A stretch of DNA of 64,000 nucleotides from assembly GCA_014379965.1 (NCBI GenBank), contig JACMKU010000138.1, positions 1 through 64,000 on the forward strand, in the 5' to 3' direction. Of the stretch, positions 44,488 to 52,425 are shown piece after piece. The position numbers were made by a program, and so were the translations under genes. Numbering within the stretch: position 1 is the stretch's first letter; each line of letters begins with the position of its first letter. The DNA comes from Chitinophagaceae bacterium. GTDB taxonomy: Bacteria > Bacteroidota > Bacteroidia > Chitinophagales > Chitinophagaceae. The notes below the pieces were generated by a model. It searched no databases and was not told the DNA's origin. It saw nothing but the letters and a program-made list of their open reading frames with translations.

Positions 44488-45648
44488 TCAGAGGAGCCGG
44501 GAAAGTTTGGATAGTTCGTGGTCGAAAAGAATGACTCCTGGTCGTTTTCCTGTTTCAAAACTACCTAATAACTTATCCATTTGCAAGGCTTTTGCCCCGT
44601 TGCTCGTGGCCCAAAGCAATAATTGATCGATGGCAATTGCGGGATACGCATCCCGTATCATCTGTAACTCGGCAAGTATGCTCAGATGATGGTTGGACGC
44701 CAGGCTATCGGTTCCAAGAACGGTGACACATTCATTCTTCATAAATCGATCTACAGCAGGCAATTGACCACTGATAAACCGGTTGGCCCCCGGACAAAGG
44801 CACCAGGTCAGCGGGATTCCGGATGCCTTCGCAAAAGCCAGGTCATCCTCGCTGGTCTCCACATTGTGGGTGAGAATCAGGGATTGATTTTTAAGAAAAT
44901 TTTGCAGATAGCTCTGCAGGCTTGACTTGCCGGTTGAGATGAAATGGGAGACGTCGACTCCCATCGTCTTATAAAATTCCACGAAGTCTCCGGTCTTGTG
45001 CCGGGACCATTCATTTTCGGCCGCCGATTCCTGGTTGTGAATAGTAAGAAGGTGGTTGCCGGGAAACGATACGATCTTTTTCAGCAGCTCATCGGTAATT
45101 GAATAAGGAGCATGTGGTACCAGCGAAATGGATTCGATGGGAATACTATATAACTGGGCAAAGGCCGAGAAGAGTTCAACACCGCCCTTAAATCTCTTTT
45201 CGGCCACCTCGGGCACAGCTCCAGCCAGTTCGATGAAATTATGGTACCATAGACGACCTTTCGATTTTTGCACCAGCGTCATCGGCGTATTGCAGATATC
45301 ACCCACGGCAACGATTCCATTTGCGATCATTTCATCCTCTGCTTTTTCTATCGCTTGCATCATCACTTCACGACTTTGCGCACGCTGTGTCATTACTTGC
45401 GTGAGAAAGGTGACGAGGCCGGTGCCTTCGGGGATGAGGCCCTTAAGGTGACTCAATTCGAGATGGCAATGGCAGTTGATTAAACCCGGGGAGAGAATGC
45501 CCGGGAGTTTTTGAATGTCGTCGCCCGCTTCTGTTGCGATAATGATTTCTTCGATGGTCCCATCTTCTTTTGTAATTAAAACAACTGATTCATCGAGGAA
45601 GCGATAGCCATCAAATATCCGGTCTGCCTTGAATTTCTTATAAGCCAT
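44488..45648 (-). CDS. Metal-dependent amidohydrolase (aminofutalosine/SAH-deaminase-like)
   Basis: A 386-residue amidohydrolase-superfamily enzyme. Metal motifs in order: INCHCHLELSHL near residue 57 (H-x-H), VPHAPYS with His, LTIHNQESAAENE (His and Glu), LTHNVETSEDD, and GTDSLASNHHLS with the catalytic Asp. This belongs to the TrzN/MtaD-like cytosolic deaminases, acting on amino-purine or related nucleosides; aminofutalosine deaminase is a possibility but no other menaquinone gene is near. It is the first gene of a tight leftward operon (6 nt to the peroxidase), a surprising combination with haem proteins. Confidence 0.82.
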   Translation of the reverse strand: MAYKKFKADRIFDGYRFLDESVVLITKEDGTIEEIIIATEAGDDIQKLPGILSPGLINCHCHLELSHLKGLIPEGTGLVTFLTQVMTQRAQSREVMMQAIEKAEDEMIANGIVAVGDICNTPMTLVQKSKGRLWYHNFIELAGAVPEVAEKRFKGGVELFSAFAQLYSIPIESISLVPHAPYSITDELLKKIVSFPGNHLLTIHNQESAAENEWSRHKTGDFVEFYKTMGVDVSHFISTGKSSLQSYLQNFLKNQSLILTHNVETSEDDLAFAKASGIPLTWCLCPGANRFISGQLPAVDRFMKNECVTVLGTDSLASNHHLSILAELQMIRDAYPAIAIDQLLLWATSNGAKALQMDKLLGSFETGKRPGVILFDHELSKLSRLL

Positions 45649-45670
45649 GGTTGTAAAATTCGGGAATAAC

Positions 45671-45749
45671 GGTGAGTAGTGAGTGGTGAGTAGTCAATGG
45701 CCGACCTAAGTTCGCTATTGCCAATTGCCAATTGTCTATTGTTTCCCGC
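45671..45749. repeat. Heptad arrays (RGTGAGT x4; CTATTGC-type x5)
   Basis: Four words GGTGAGT, AGTGAGT, GGTGAGT, AGTCAAT at 45671-45698 and, after 16 nt, CTATTGC, CAATTGC, CAATTGT, CTATTGT, TTCCCGC at 45715-45749. Both stay in the 7-nt register, but here the two halves are not complementary. Located in the divergent region between the amidohydrolase and prfA. Confidence 0.9.
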
Positions 45750-45776
45750 TCTTTCCACATACTCGCTTCAAATCAG

Positions 45777-45784
45777 TAAATTTG
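45777..45784 (+). promoter_or_regulatory. TAnnTTTG -7 box upstream of prfA
   Basis: TAAATTTG is a perfect -7 match, ending 19 nt before the prfA ATG; TTTC near 45752-45755 lies about 21 nt upstream as a weak -33 element. This gives a short leader of around 14 nt. Confidence 0.55.
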
Positions 45785-45803
45785 CTGCCCTGAGAAAGAG
45801 TAT

Positions 45804-46868
45804 ATGTTAAACAAACTGGAAGCAATTAAAGCAAGGTTCGATCAACTGGGTGTGGCGCTTACAAATCCTGAGATTGTGGGAAACAATAAGCGTTTTGCCG
45901 AGACGAGCAGGGAGTACAGGAGCCTGGAGAAAATAGTGACGGCTTACACGGAATACATGAAGGTCCTCGACGATATAGAATTCTATAAAGAGGCGCTAAA
46001 TGGAACGGATGAAGAGATGCGTGAGCTTGCCAAGACGGAATCTCCTGGAGTGGAAGAGAAAAAGACGCGTCTCGAGTCTTACATCAGGCAATTGTTGATA
46101 CCAAAGGATCCTCAGGATGAAAAAAATGCCATCCTTGAAATACGCGCTGGTACGGGTGGAGACGAAGCGAGCCTTTTTGCCGGCGACCTGTTGAGAATGT
46201 ATATCCGCTATTGCGAGAGGCGAGGGTGGAAGACCGCCATATTAAGTGAGAACGAGGGAACGGTTGGAGGATACAAGGAAGTGCAATTGGAGGTCACGGG
46301 CGATGACGTATACGGGGTATTAAAGTTTGAAAGCGGTGTTCATCGTGTCCAACGCGTACCCGATACGGAGGCCAGTGGCAGGGTGCATACTTCAGCGGCC
46401 ACCATCGCGGTGATGCCCGAAGCTGAAGAAGTGGATTTTGAACTGAATCCTGCAGATGTAAAGATGGAGACTGCAAGAAGTGGCGGCGCTGGAGGCCAGA
46501 ATGTAAATAAGGTAGAGACGAAAGTGATGCTCACCCACATTCCCACAGGAACAGTAGTGATATGCCAGACGGAAAGGTCACAGTTGGGCAACAGGGAGAA
46601 GGCGATGCAGATGCTGCGTACCCGGTTGTACGAGGAGCAGGTAAGAAAACAGGAAGATGAAATTTCCCGCCATAGAAAAAGTCTTGTAAGTACGGGGGAC
46701 AGGAGCGCAAAGATCCGCACATATAATTTCCCCCAGGGAAGGGTTACCGATCACCGGATCGGGCTTACACTCTACAATCTTCAAAACGTGTTGAACGGCG
46801 ATATTGACGAACTCCTCGAGGCGCTGCAATTTGCCGAGAATTCGGAAAAGCTTGCAAAGCAGAATTAG
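45804..46868 (+). CDS. prfA: Peptide chain release factor 1
   Basis: RF1 of 354 residues, reading UAA and UAG stops and triggering release of the finished protein. The stop-codon recognition tripeptide P186-D187-T188 ([17 protein letters not shown]) marks it as RF1 rather than RF2, and the catalytic GGQ (230-232, [11 protein letters not shown]) is intact. The N-terminal helical domain is of usual length and no programmed frameshift site is seen. Transcribed alone, divergent from the amidohydrolase operon. Confidence 0.98.
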   Translation: MLNKLEAIKARFDQLGVALTNPEIVGNNKRFAETSREYRSLEKIVTAYTEYMKVLDDIEFYKEALNGTDEEMRELAKTESPGVEEKKTRLESYIRQLLIPKDPQDEKNAILEIRAGTGGDEASLFAGDLLRMYIRYCERRGWKTAILSENEGTVGGYKEVQLEVTGDDVYGVLKFESGVHRVQRVPDTEASGRVHTSAATIAVMPEAEEVDFELNPADVKMETARSGGAGGQNVNKVETKVMLTHIPTGTVVICQTERSQLGNREKAMQMLRTRLYEEQVRKQEDEISRHRKSLVSTGDRSAKIRTYNFPQGRVTDHRIGLTLYNLQNVLNGDIDELLEALQFAENSEKLAKQN

Positions 46869-46873
46869 CTAGG

Positions 46874-46987
46874 GGTTGCCTGGTTGCTCGTTTCTTGGGT
46901 CCTAAGGCCGCTCAGGTTTATCGTGATACGAGTTCAATATTCTAAGCAACCAGGTAACAAGGCAACCAAGCTACAGGCAACCAAGCG
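46874..46987. repeat. Heptad-like array of GGTTGCC / GCAACCA words, inverted
   Basis: Words GGTTGCC, TGGTTGC, TCGTTTC, TTGGGTC at 46874-46901 and their reverse complements GCAACCA, GGTAACA, AGGCAAC, CAAGCTA, CAGGCAA, CCAAGCG at 46946-46987. It lies just after the prfA stop and can fold into a long hairpin that may end prfA transcription. Confidence 0.85.
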
Positions 46988-47061
46988 TAAACCCTTACCC
47001 AGTCCTTGCCAGGTAATCGTTCTGTCACAATTGTCTCCACTGAATTTTTTTGGTCTGATTT

Positions 47062-47184
47062 ATGCAATATTATCGGTACCTACATCGTATTGTAGTAGTT
47101 AGTTCTTTCTCATTAGTGGTCATTGTTAACATCTGGATCTTGCTGAAGAAGAGAATGATATATTGGTGTTCTTTTGGGAAATAA
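47062..47184 (+). CDS. Putative 40-residue single-helix membrane protein
   Basis: ATG-started ORF beginning MQYYRYLHR, then one strongly hydrophobic helix (IVVVSSFSLVVIVNIWILL, residues 10-28) and a basic end (KKRMIYWCSFGK). Layout is the same as the 43-residue ORF at 19975-20106: one helix with Lys/Arg at its edge. It is in the otherwise empty 499-bp gap between prfA and vanZ. No consensus promoter or ribosome site precedes it. Function unknown; chance occurrence is possible because the DNA here is AT-rich. Confidence 0.35.
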   Translation: MQYYRYLHRIVVVSSFSLVVIVNIWILLKKRMIYWCSFGK

Positions 47185-47271
47185 AATCCACAAAAAAACG
47201 GGTTTACCAGAGAAGAAATACAGATTTTGGCTTTAGATTTTCGTTAACAACACAAAGAGCACTAATGGCAG

Positions 47272-47279
47272 TAAATTTG
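47272..47279 (+). promoter_or_regulatory. TAnnTTTG -7 box of a candidate small RNA
   Basis: TAAATTTG is a perfect -7 box with no protein gene behind it; the only downstream signals are two hairpins, the second a terminator. No clear -33 TTG at 19-21 nt. Confidence 0.5.
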
Positions 47280-47284
47280 CGTTA

Positions 47285-47377
47285 TACTTTTATAGTTCTT
47301 CTTATAAAAGCAGTCAATTTTCTCATAAGCAGTTAGTTTTGGTTGCGACCCCTGTTTCTACAGGGGTCTATTTTTTT
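47285..47377 (+). ncRNA. Candidate ~93-nt small RNA
   Basis: Starts about 6 nt after the perfect -7 box at 47272-47279, continues through an 8-bp perfect hairpin (CTTTTATA / TATAAAAG, 47287-47310), and ends in a classic terminator: 9-bp stem GACCCCTGT / ACAGGGGTC (47347-47368), loop TTCT, then TATTTTTTT. The nearest + strand gene ends 417 nt upstream, so the terminator is not simply that of prfA. Its last 10 nt overlap the 3' end of the leftward vanZ. I do not recognise a known RNA family. Expression is unproven. Confidence 0.5.
47347..47377 (+). terminator. Rho-independent terminator (+ strand only)
   Basis: A 9-bp perfect stem with a TTCT loop, and T-rich tail on the + strand only; on the minus strand the tail is A/C-rich, so it does not serve vanZ. 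Ends the candidate small RNA. Confidence 0.88.
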
Positions 47378-47793
47378 ATATACCTGCGTGTACTGAAAAT
47401 CACCCCCAAGGCGCATCCTACAGCGTCGGTTATAATATCCGCTATTTCGAATGAGCGATGGTTTGTAAACTTCATTTGTACAAATTCCATGATGATCCCG
47501 TAGACTAGTCCTATTATCCCGGTAATAATAAATGCTCGCTTTAACCCCTTTGCATCGAGACCTGGTTGAAATGCTCTCCAGGTTAGACAACCAAGCAATA
47601 CCAGCACGGCAAACATGCCTATGTGAACCCATTTGTCCAGCCATATCTTGTCGAACCAGTTTTCCTGGGGAAAGTCATCCGAAGGGAGTGTGAGTAGAAT
47701 GATCGAGATGATCAACCAGCTAATAGTGGCAGCCAGGTAGAGAAACTTTCGCAATTTTTTTTTGCAATGATAGTGGGAAAAATGTAAGGTCAC
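47368..47793 (-). CDS. VanZ family membrane protein
   Basis: A protein of about 141 residues with four transmembrane helices (about 17-38, 55-78, 88-108, 118-134) and the family signature DKWVHIGMFAVLVLLGCL, plus GLVYGIIMEFVQMKF and DIITDAVGCALGVIF. VanZ proteins were named for teicoplanin resistance but most have no known function; this does not imply antibiotic resistance. The start is uncertain: GTG at 47793 is preferred, since a TTG at 47817 would fall inside a terminator hairpin. In Bacteroidota, vanZ-like genes are often near gcvH, and here two genes lie in between. Confidence 0.85.
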   Translation of the reverse strand: MTLHFSHYHCKKKLRKFLYLAATISWLIISIILLTLPSDDFPQENWFDKIWLDKWVHIGMFAVLVLLGCLTWRAFQPGLDAKGLKRAFIITGIIGLVYGIIMEFVQMKFTNHRSFEIADIITDAVGCALGVIFSTRRYIKK

Positions 47794-47804
47794 TACATAA
47801 AACA

Positions 47805-47833
47805 ACAGAAGCCCCAAAAGAGGCCTCTGTTTT
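47805..47833. terminator. Second terminator hairpin after the anti-sigma gene
   Basis: A 9-bp stem with one mismatch (ACAGAAGCC / GGCCTCTGT) and T-rich flanks on both strands. It lies just upstream of vanZ, so it separates vanZ from the sigma operon. Confidence 0.7.
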
Positions 47834-47850
47834 AACCAACTATAGAACCA

Positions 47851-47872
47851 AAAACTGCCTTTCAGCAGTTTT
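47851..47872. terminator. Terminator hairpin after the anti-sigma gene
   Basis: A perfect 8-bp stem (AAAACTGC / GCAGTTTT), loop CTTTCA, with T runs on both sides. First hairpin met by transcripts leaving the anti-sigma gene, 50 nt after its stop. Confidence 0.75.
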
Positions 47873-47921
47873 GTTTATTTACGGGATGCGATCGGAAATA
47901 GATTGGGAGTAGAAAAAATTT

Positions 47922-48701
47922 TTATAGCCGCGTCTTGCCATAGGTCTCGACTGGACCTCCGGGAACAGGACCGTTGCCCCTGTTTTCAATCGTAATGGCA
48001 AAGGCCTCGGCCTTTTGTGTGTTCTTCATCTTTAGGATCACTTTGTCCTCTTCTGCGTCGAAAAGGCCAAGGTCGACGGGCTTGCCGTCGATGAAGGCCC
48101 AAAGCTGGTATTGTTTCTCTGTCGGTAGTTTGGGCAGGTTCTTGACCACCAGGAAAACGTTAGTGGAGGCGGTGTCCCAATAAATGTTAGCCGATGAATT
48201 GGATGATGGCTGAGTGCCAACCATGCTCACTACCATCGCGGCTTTTGGATCCATCATCGATTCCTTCTGCTTTGCCAGGATCTGGTTGACCGAATCGACT
48301 TCCAATCTTAATTGGCTAAACGAATTCTTGAGTTCGCGGTTCTTGGAATATTGATCAAACGCGAACCATGCGGTTGCTAACAGTAGAAGTATGGATGCGG
48401 CAGCGACGAAACGAAGCCAGCCACGTCCATTACCCGATCTCTCGATGCGCACAACGGGTGCAACTTTGTCTTCAGCGCCAGGACGTACGGAACCTAGTAC
48501 TTCTTCCTTCAAATGAACAGGAGGAGCAATGGCTTGTTCGAAAGCCTGGTTCTCGAGTTTTAGTTCAAACTCATTCCGGGCAGCAACCAGTTCAGGATAT
48601 TGACGGCAGAGTTTTTCAAACTCAATCCGCTCCTGATCCGAGGCGAGGCCCAGTACATAGCTTTCGACTATTCCACTAGATATGTATTCCTTTATATTCA
48701 C
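47922..48701 (-). CDS. Anti-sigma factor, RskA-like
   Basis: A 259-residue single-pass membrane protein: a cytoplasmic N-terminal anti-sigma (zinc-less) helical domain (about 1-60, ESYVLGLASDQERIEFEKLC), one transmembrane helix (96-114), a coiled region and a periplasmic RskA-type domain (VFLVVKNLPKLPTEKQYQLWAFIDGKPVDLGLFD). This is the partner of the ECF sigma factor encoded directly upstream (1 nt gap). It holds the sigma factor until a signal, probably from the envelope or redox state, frees it. The signal cannot be told from sequence. Confidence 0.92.
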   Translation of the reverse strand: MNIKEYISSGIVESYVLGLASDQERIEFEKLCRQYPELVAARNEFELKLENQAFEQAIAPPVHLKEEVLGSVRPGAEDKVAPVVRIERSGNGRGWLRFVAAASILLLLATAWFAFDQYSKNRELKNSFSQLRLEVDSVNQILAKQKESMMDPKAAMVVSMVGTQPSSNSSANIYWDTASTNVFLVVKNLPKLPTEKQYQLWAFIDGKPVDLGLFDAEEDKVILKMKNTQKAEAFAITIENRGNGPVPGGPVETYGKTRL

Positions 48702-48702
48702 T

Positions 48703-49245
48703 TTACTGTATCAAAGTTCTTAATTGTATCAATGCACTCCGGATACGTGTTTTTACTGTACCCAGTGGTATGCTCATAGCTTTTGCAATCTCTTCATGGG
48801 TAAATCCCTGGAAGTAGGATAAGTCGATCAATACGCGCTGCTCCGCTTTTAGCTTGCCTATTACTTTTTTCAATCCCACATCTTGATAGGAGGGATTTAC
48901 AGAAGGTCCGACAGTTTTATCTACGTTTTCGGACAAGGGCTGGTTTTTCAAACTATCCCTAAAACCTTTCGATCGTATTTTGTCTATAGCTGCATTACGT
49001 GCTACGTTAAGCATCCATGTAAACAATCGTCCTTTCGATGGATCGTAAGATTCTATCTTCTTCCATATATTGACAAACACATCCTGCATAACATCGTTTG
49101 CTGTCTCAGTATCCGTAATAATGGAATGAATGATACCGTACAATGCGCCCGAGTAATTATCATACAAATAGCTAAATGCTTTGTCACTGCGTTGTTGTAA
49201 TGCGGCGACAAGTTCACTTTCACTATATGCTTCGCGTGGGTTCAA
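48703..49245 (-). CDS. ECF sigma-70 factor (SigK-like)
   Basis: An RNA polymerase sigma factor of about 180 residues: region 2 (about 20-92; FSYLYDNYSGALYGIIHSIITDTETANDVMQDVFVNIWKKI), then region 4 (about 120-175; GFTHEEIAKAMSIPLGTVKTRIRSALIQLR). It is of the SigK/RpoE-like group often paired with RskA-type anti-sigma factors, and that gene follows 1 nt later. Start is TTG at 49245; no ATG is in frame before region 2. The motif TAGTATTTG directly overlapping this start is like a -7 box with 3-nt spacing. Targets unknown; probable envelope stress response. Confidence 0.92.
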   Translation of the reverse strand: MNPREAYSESELVAALQQRSDKAFSYLYDNYSGALYGIIHSIITDTETANDVMQDVFVNIWKKIESYDPSKGRLFTWMLNVARNAAIDKIRSKGFRDSLKNQPLSENVDKTVGPSVNPSYQDVGLKKVIGKLKAEQRVLIDLSYFQGFTHEEIAKAMSIPLGTVKTRIRSALIQLRTLIQ

Positions 49246-49289
49246 ATACTAGCCATTGATTTTGCGATGAGAAACTTATCCATTGTCAT

Positions 49290-49667
49290 CTAGCCCGCAA
49301 GTGCTTCGTAGGCGGCGGCATCAAGAAGAGATTTTACATCATCCGGATTATCTACAGTCATTTTAATCATCCATCCTTTTCCGTAAGGATCGGTATTTAT
49401 AAGCTCTGGAGCGTTGGCCAGGTCAGGATTAAGTTCTGTAATTGTGCCACTGATCGGCAAAAAAAGGTCGGAAACGGTTTTCACCGCCTCAACGGTACCG
49501 AAAATGGCGCCCGAGGCCAGCGGTTTCCCGATTGATTCGACCTCAACATATACGATATCTCCGAGTTCCCGCTGGGCGAAGTCGGTTATGCCGATTGTAG
49601 CGGTGTCTCCATCGAGGCTAATCCATTCATGCTCTTTAGTATAGCGAAGATTTTCGGGGAAATTCAT
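49290..49667 (-). CDS. gcvH: Glycine cleavage system H protein
   Basis: H protein of 125 residues, carrying the aminomethyl group between the P, T and L proteins on lipoyl-lysine. The lipoylation site is Lys63 in [15 protein letters not shown], and the standard N-terminal YTKEHEW and C-terminal GKGWMIKM segments are present. The frame is open upstream to 49766, but ATG at 49667 starts the family's conserved region. A near-perfect -7 box (CATATTTG) lies about 19 nt upstream on the minus strand. gcvP and gcvT are not in this window. Confidence 0.97.
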   Translation of the reverse strand: MNFPENLRYTKEHEWISLDGDTATIGITDFAQRELGDIVYVEVESIGKPLASGAIFGTVEAVKTVSDLFLPISGTITELNPDLANAPELINTDPYGKGWMIKMTVDNPDDVKSLLDAAAYEALAG

Positions 49668-49820
49668 AACTGAATCATTTATAACGCAAATATGGGCAAA
49701 AGGATCAGACAAAGAGCCGGTGAGCTGAACTTTTTTGCAGTTCACCGGAAATTTCAGGCTGTTCATGCTAAACCTTATACCATTTGTCGGTTATCGCTTT
49801 ACAATTGTATGACAGTAGGG

Positions 49821-49828
49821 TATCTTTG
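49821..49828 (+). promoter_or_regulatory. TAnnTTTG -7 box of the outer-membrane receptor gene
   Basis: TATCTTTG is a perfect -7 box with TTTA 19 nt upstream (49798-49801). The expected start gives a leader of about 23 nt with AAAGAGGAAAG before the ATG at 49857, and supports that ATG over upstream in-frame codons. Confidence 0.6.
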
Positions 49829-49856
49829 TTGCACCTTATCAAAAAGAGGAAAGATT

Positions 49857-52322
49857 ATGAGAAAATTGCTTATGTTATTAATGACTGCTGGATTATTTAC
49901 TTCCGCCAGTTTCGCCCAAAAAGTTTCCGGAATCGTACGTGACCAACAGGGTAAAGGAATGGACAAAACGACCGTTACTCTCCTGAGGGCCAAAGATTCA
50001 GTCGCCGTTAAGTTCGGCGCCACGGACAAGGCAGGTGCCTATTCCTTTAATGCACAACCTGGCAGCTATATCGTCAACGCCACGAGCGTTGGATTTGCCC
50101 CTTCCTATTCCAAGCCATTCGAAGTAGTAGCTGGAACCGATGCCACCGTACCTGAAATGGATATGACGAAGGCAGAGAAAACACTTGCCGGAGTCAATGT
50201 GACTTCCAAGAAGCCTATGATTGAAGTGAGAGCTGATAAGACCATCCTCAACATCGAGGGTACCATCAATGCCACGGGCAACGACGCGCTCGAACTCCTC
50301 CGTAAAGCACCGGGAGTAATGCTTGATAAAGACGACAATATTAGCCTTGCGGGCAAGAATGGTGTTCAGATATATGTAGACGGCAAGCCGATGCCTTTAT
50401 CAGGCGCCGACCTGGCAGCATATCTTAAGACATTACAATCGGCCCAGATCGAATCGATCGAAATAATCACTAACCCATCGGCGAAGTATGAAGCTGCGGG
50501 TAACGCGGGTATCATCAACATCCGTTTGAAGAAGAACAAATCATTCGGTACAAACGGCTCCATTAACGCCGGCTACAACATAGCCTTCTTCCCGAAATTC
50601 AATGGTGGACTGGCGTTGAATCACCGCAACAGTAAGATAAACGTCTTCGGTAACTATAACCACAACAATTCTACGAGCCGTAACAAGTTCAACCTATACA
50701 GGGATGTGGCCGATACAATCTTTGATGGCAGGACACTGATGACAAATAGAAACCGGAGTCATGGCTTCAAGGGTGGCGTGGATTACTTTATGTCAAACAA
50801 GAGCACGCTTGGAGTACTCGTCAATGGAACTATCGCGGATGTGGACTTCCATAGCGACAGCAGGACACCGATCATCTATAAGCCGACTGGGGTGACTGAT
50901 CGGATATTGAGAGCTAATAGCACGAATGACCAGGAAAGAAATCATGTCAACTTCAACCTAAACTATCGCTACGTAGATACTTCGGGCCGTGAGCTGAACC
51001 TCGATGCCGACTATGGTATGTTCCGGATAAAAGGCAACCAGTTGCAGCCAAACTTCTATTTCGATCCTTCTGGTACTACTTTGCTAAGGCAGACAATCTA
51101 TAGGTTCATTTCTCCAACTGATATCGATATCTATACATTGAAAGGCGACTACGAGCAAAACTTCAAGAAAGGAAGGCTCGGCATTGGCTTCAAGACTTCG
51201 ATCATCAATACTGACAACAATTTCGGAAGATTTGATGTGCAGCAAATGAAGCCAGAGGTGAAGACGCTTGATGTTGGACGTAGCAACCAGTTCGATTACA
51301 AGGAGAACATCAACGCTGCGTATGTTAACTATAACAAGCAGTTCAAAGGCTTCATGATCCAGTTTGGTCTGAGGGTTGAGAATACTACTTCTAAGGGTGA
51401 TTCATATGGTGTGAACCCCGATGGTTCAGTAAACCGGTCATCCAAGCAGTCGTTTGAAAGAAAATATACTGACCTATTCCCAAGCGGTGCGCTTACATTC
51501 AACAAGAATCCAATGAACCAGTGGGGATTTTCATACAGCCGTAGAATCGATCGCCCGGCTTACCAGGATCTAAATCCATTTGAATTCAAACTCGATGAGT
51601 ATACGTTCATGAAGGGTAATACCGAGCTCAGGCCACAGTATACCAACATCATTTCCGTAACGAATACTTACAAGTACAAGTTGACAACGACGTTGAGCTA
51701 TAGCCACGTATCCGACATCTTTACACAGTTGGTGGATACGGCGGACGAGTCGAAGAGCTTCATGACGAAGAAAAATTTAGCTGATCAGGATGTGGTGAAC
51801 CTTTCGATTTCGTATCCTTATCAGTACAAATCGTATAGCGTGTTCGCAAGCTTCAATGGTAACTATTCTCATTACAAAGCTGACTTCGGTGGCGGAGATC
51901 GTAAGGTTGATCTTGGAGTATTCTCCTTCAACATCTATTCGCAGCACAGTGTTAAGATCGGTAAGAAAGGCTGGACAGCGGAAGCAAGTGGCTGGTATAA
52001 CTCACCTTCAATCTGGGGTGGTACGTTTGAAAGCGATGCATTGTGGAGTGTAGATGGAGGTGTTCAGAAGACCATCTTTAAGGGTAAGGGTAATTTGAAA
52101 GTTGCAGTTACGGATATCTTTTATACTCTCCGTTGGAGAGGTGAGAGCAATTTCTCTGGTCAGCGCCTGATCGCGAGCGGGTATGGTGAAAGCCGCCAGC
52201 TTAGAACGAGTCTTACCTGGAGATTTGGTAACAACCAGGTGAAATCAGCTCGCCAGCGCAAGCTCGCTTCGGAAGAAGAAGCAAGGCGTACGCAGAGTAG
52301 TGGGGGATTGGGAGGGAATTAG
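49857..52322 (+). CDS. TonB-dependent receptor, OMP_b-brl_3 family
   Basis: An 821-residue outer-membrane protein: signal peptide (1-20, ending SASFAQ), carboxypeptidase-regulatory-like domain (about 22-105), a plug (LELLRKAPGVMLDKDDNISLAGKNGVQIYVDGKPM), and a barrel ending in LTWRFGNN then a basic tail. This build (regulatory-like domain plus OMP_b-brl_3 barrel without a SusD partner) is frequent in Bacteroidota; ligands are mostly unknown, but metals, haem or peptides are possible. It converges with the cyclophilin gene across the nonad repeat. Confidence 0.9.
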   Translation: MRKLLMLLMTAGLFTSASFAQKVSGIVRDQQGKGMDKTTVTLLRAKDSVAVKFGATDKAGAYSFNAQPGSYIVNATSVGFAPSYSKPFEVVAGTDATVPEMDMTKAEKTLAGVNVTSKKPMIEVRADKTILNIEGTINATGNDALELLRKAPGVMLDKDDNISLAGKNGVQIYVDGKPMPLSGADLAAYLKTLQSAQIESIEIITNPSAKYEAAGNAGIINIRLKKNKSFGTNGSINAGYNIAFFPKFNGGLALNHRNSKINVFGNYNHNNSTSRNKFNLYRDVADTIFDGRTLMTNRNRSHGFKGGVDYFMSNKSTLGVLVNGTIADVDFHSDSRTPIIYKPTGVTDRILRANSTNDQERNHVNFNLNYRYVDTSGRELNLDADYGMFRIKGNQLQPNFYFDPSGTTLLRQTIYRFISPTDIDIYTLKGDYEQNFKKGRLGIGFKTSIINTDNNFGRFDVQQMKPEVKTLDVGRSNQFDYKENINAAYVNYNKQFKGFMIQFGLRVENTTSKGDSYGVNPDGSVNRSSKQSFERKYTDLFPSGALTFNKNPMNQWGFSYSRRIDRPAYQDLNPFEFKLDEYTFMKGNTELRPQYTNIISVTNTYKYKLTTTLSYSHVSDIFTQLVDTADESKSFMTKKNLADQDVVNLSISYPYQYKSYSVFASFNGNYSHYKADFGGGDRKVDLGVFSFNIYSQHSVKIGKKGWTAEASGWYNSPSIWGGTFESDALWSVDGGVQKTIFKGKGNLKVAVTDIFYTLRWRGESNFSGQRLIASGYGESRQLRTSLTWRFGNNQVKSARQRKLASEEEARRTQSSGGLGGN

Positions 52323-52331
52323 TCTGTTGAG

Positions 52332-52425
52332 TTGCATGAGTTGATTAAGTTGAATGGGTTGATTAAGTTGATTAGGGCTGGGATGGCCCAAACAACTTAA
52401 TCAACCCATTCAACCTAGTCAACTT
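52332..52425. repeat. Nonad array as an inverted pair, overlapping a gene's 3' end
   Basis: Five 9-nt words (TTGCATGAG, TTGATTAAG, TTGAATGGG, TTGATTAAG, TTGATTAGG) at 52332-52376, a 14-nt loop, and complementary words (AACAACTT, AATCAACCC, ATTCAACCT, AGTCAACTT) at 52391-52425. The right arm runs 7 nt into the cyclophilin gene, so the array supplies its last codons. Same words as 41173-41285. Confidence 0.93.

Noticed and set aside
47368-47793. Antibiotic (teicoplanin) resistance from the VanZ label
   Set aside because: VanZ-family proteins are general membrane proteins in Bacteroidota; there is no van cluster here.
47794-47817. TTG start for vanZ at 47817
   Set aside because: It lies in a terminator hairpin (47805-47833) of the upstream gene; GTG at 47793 fits the normal family length better.
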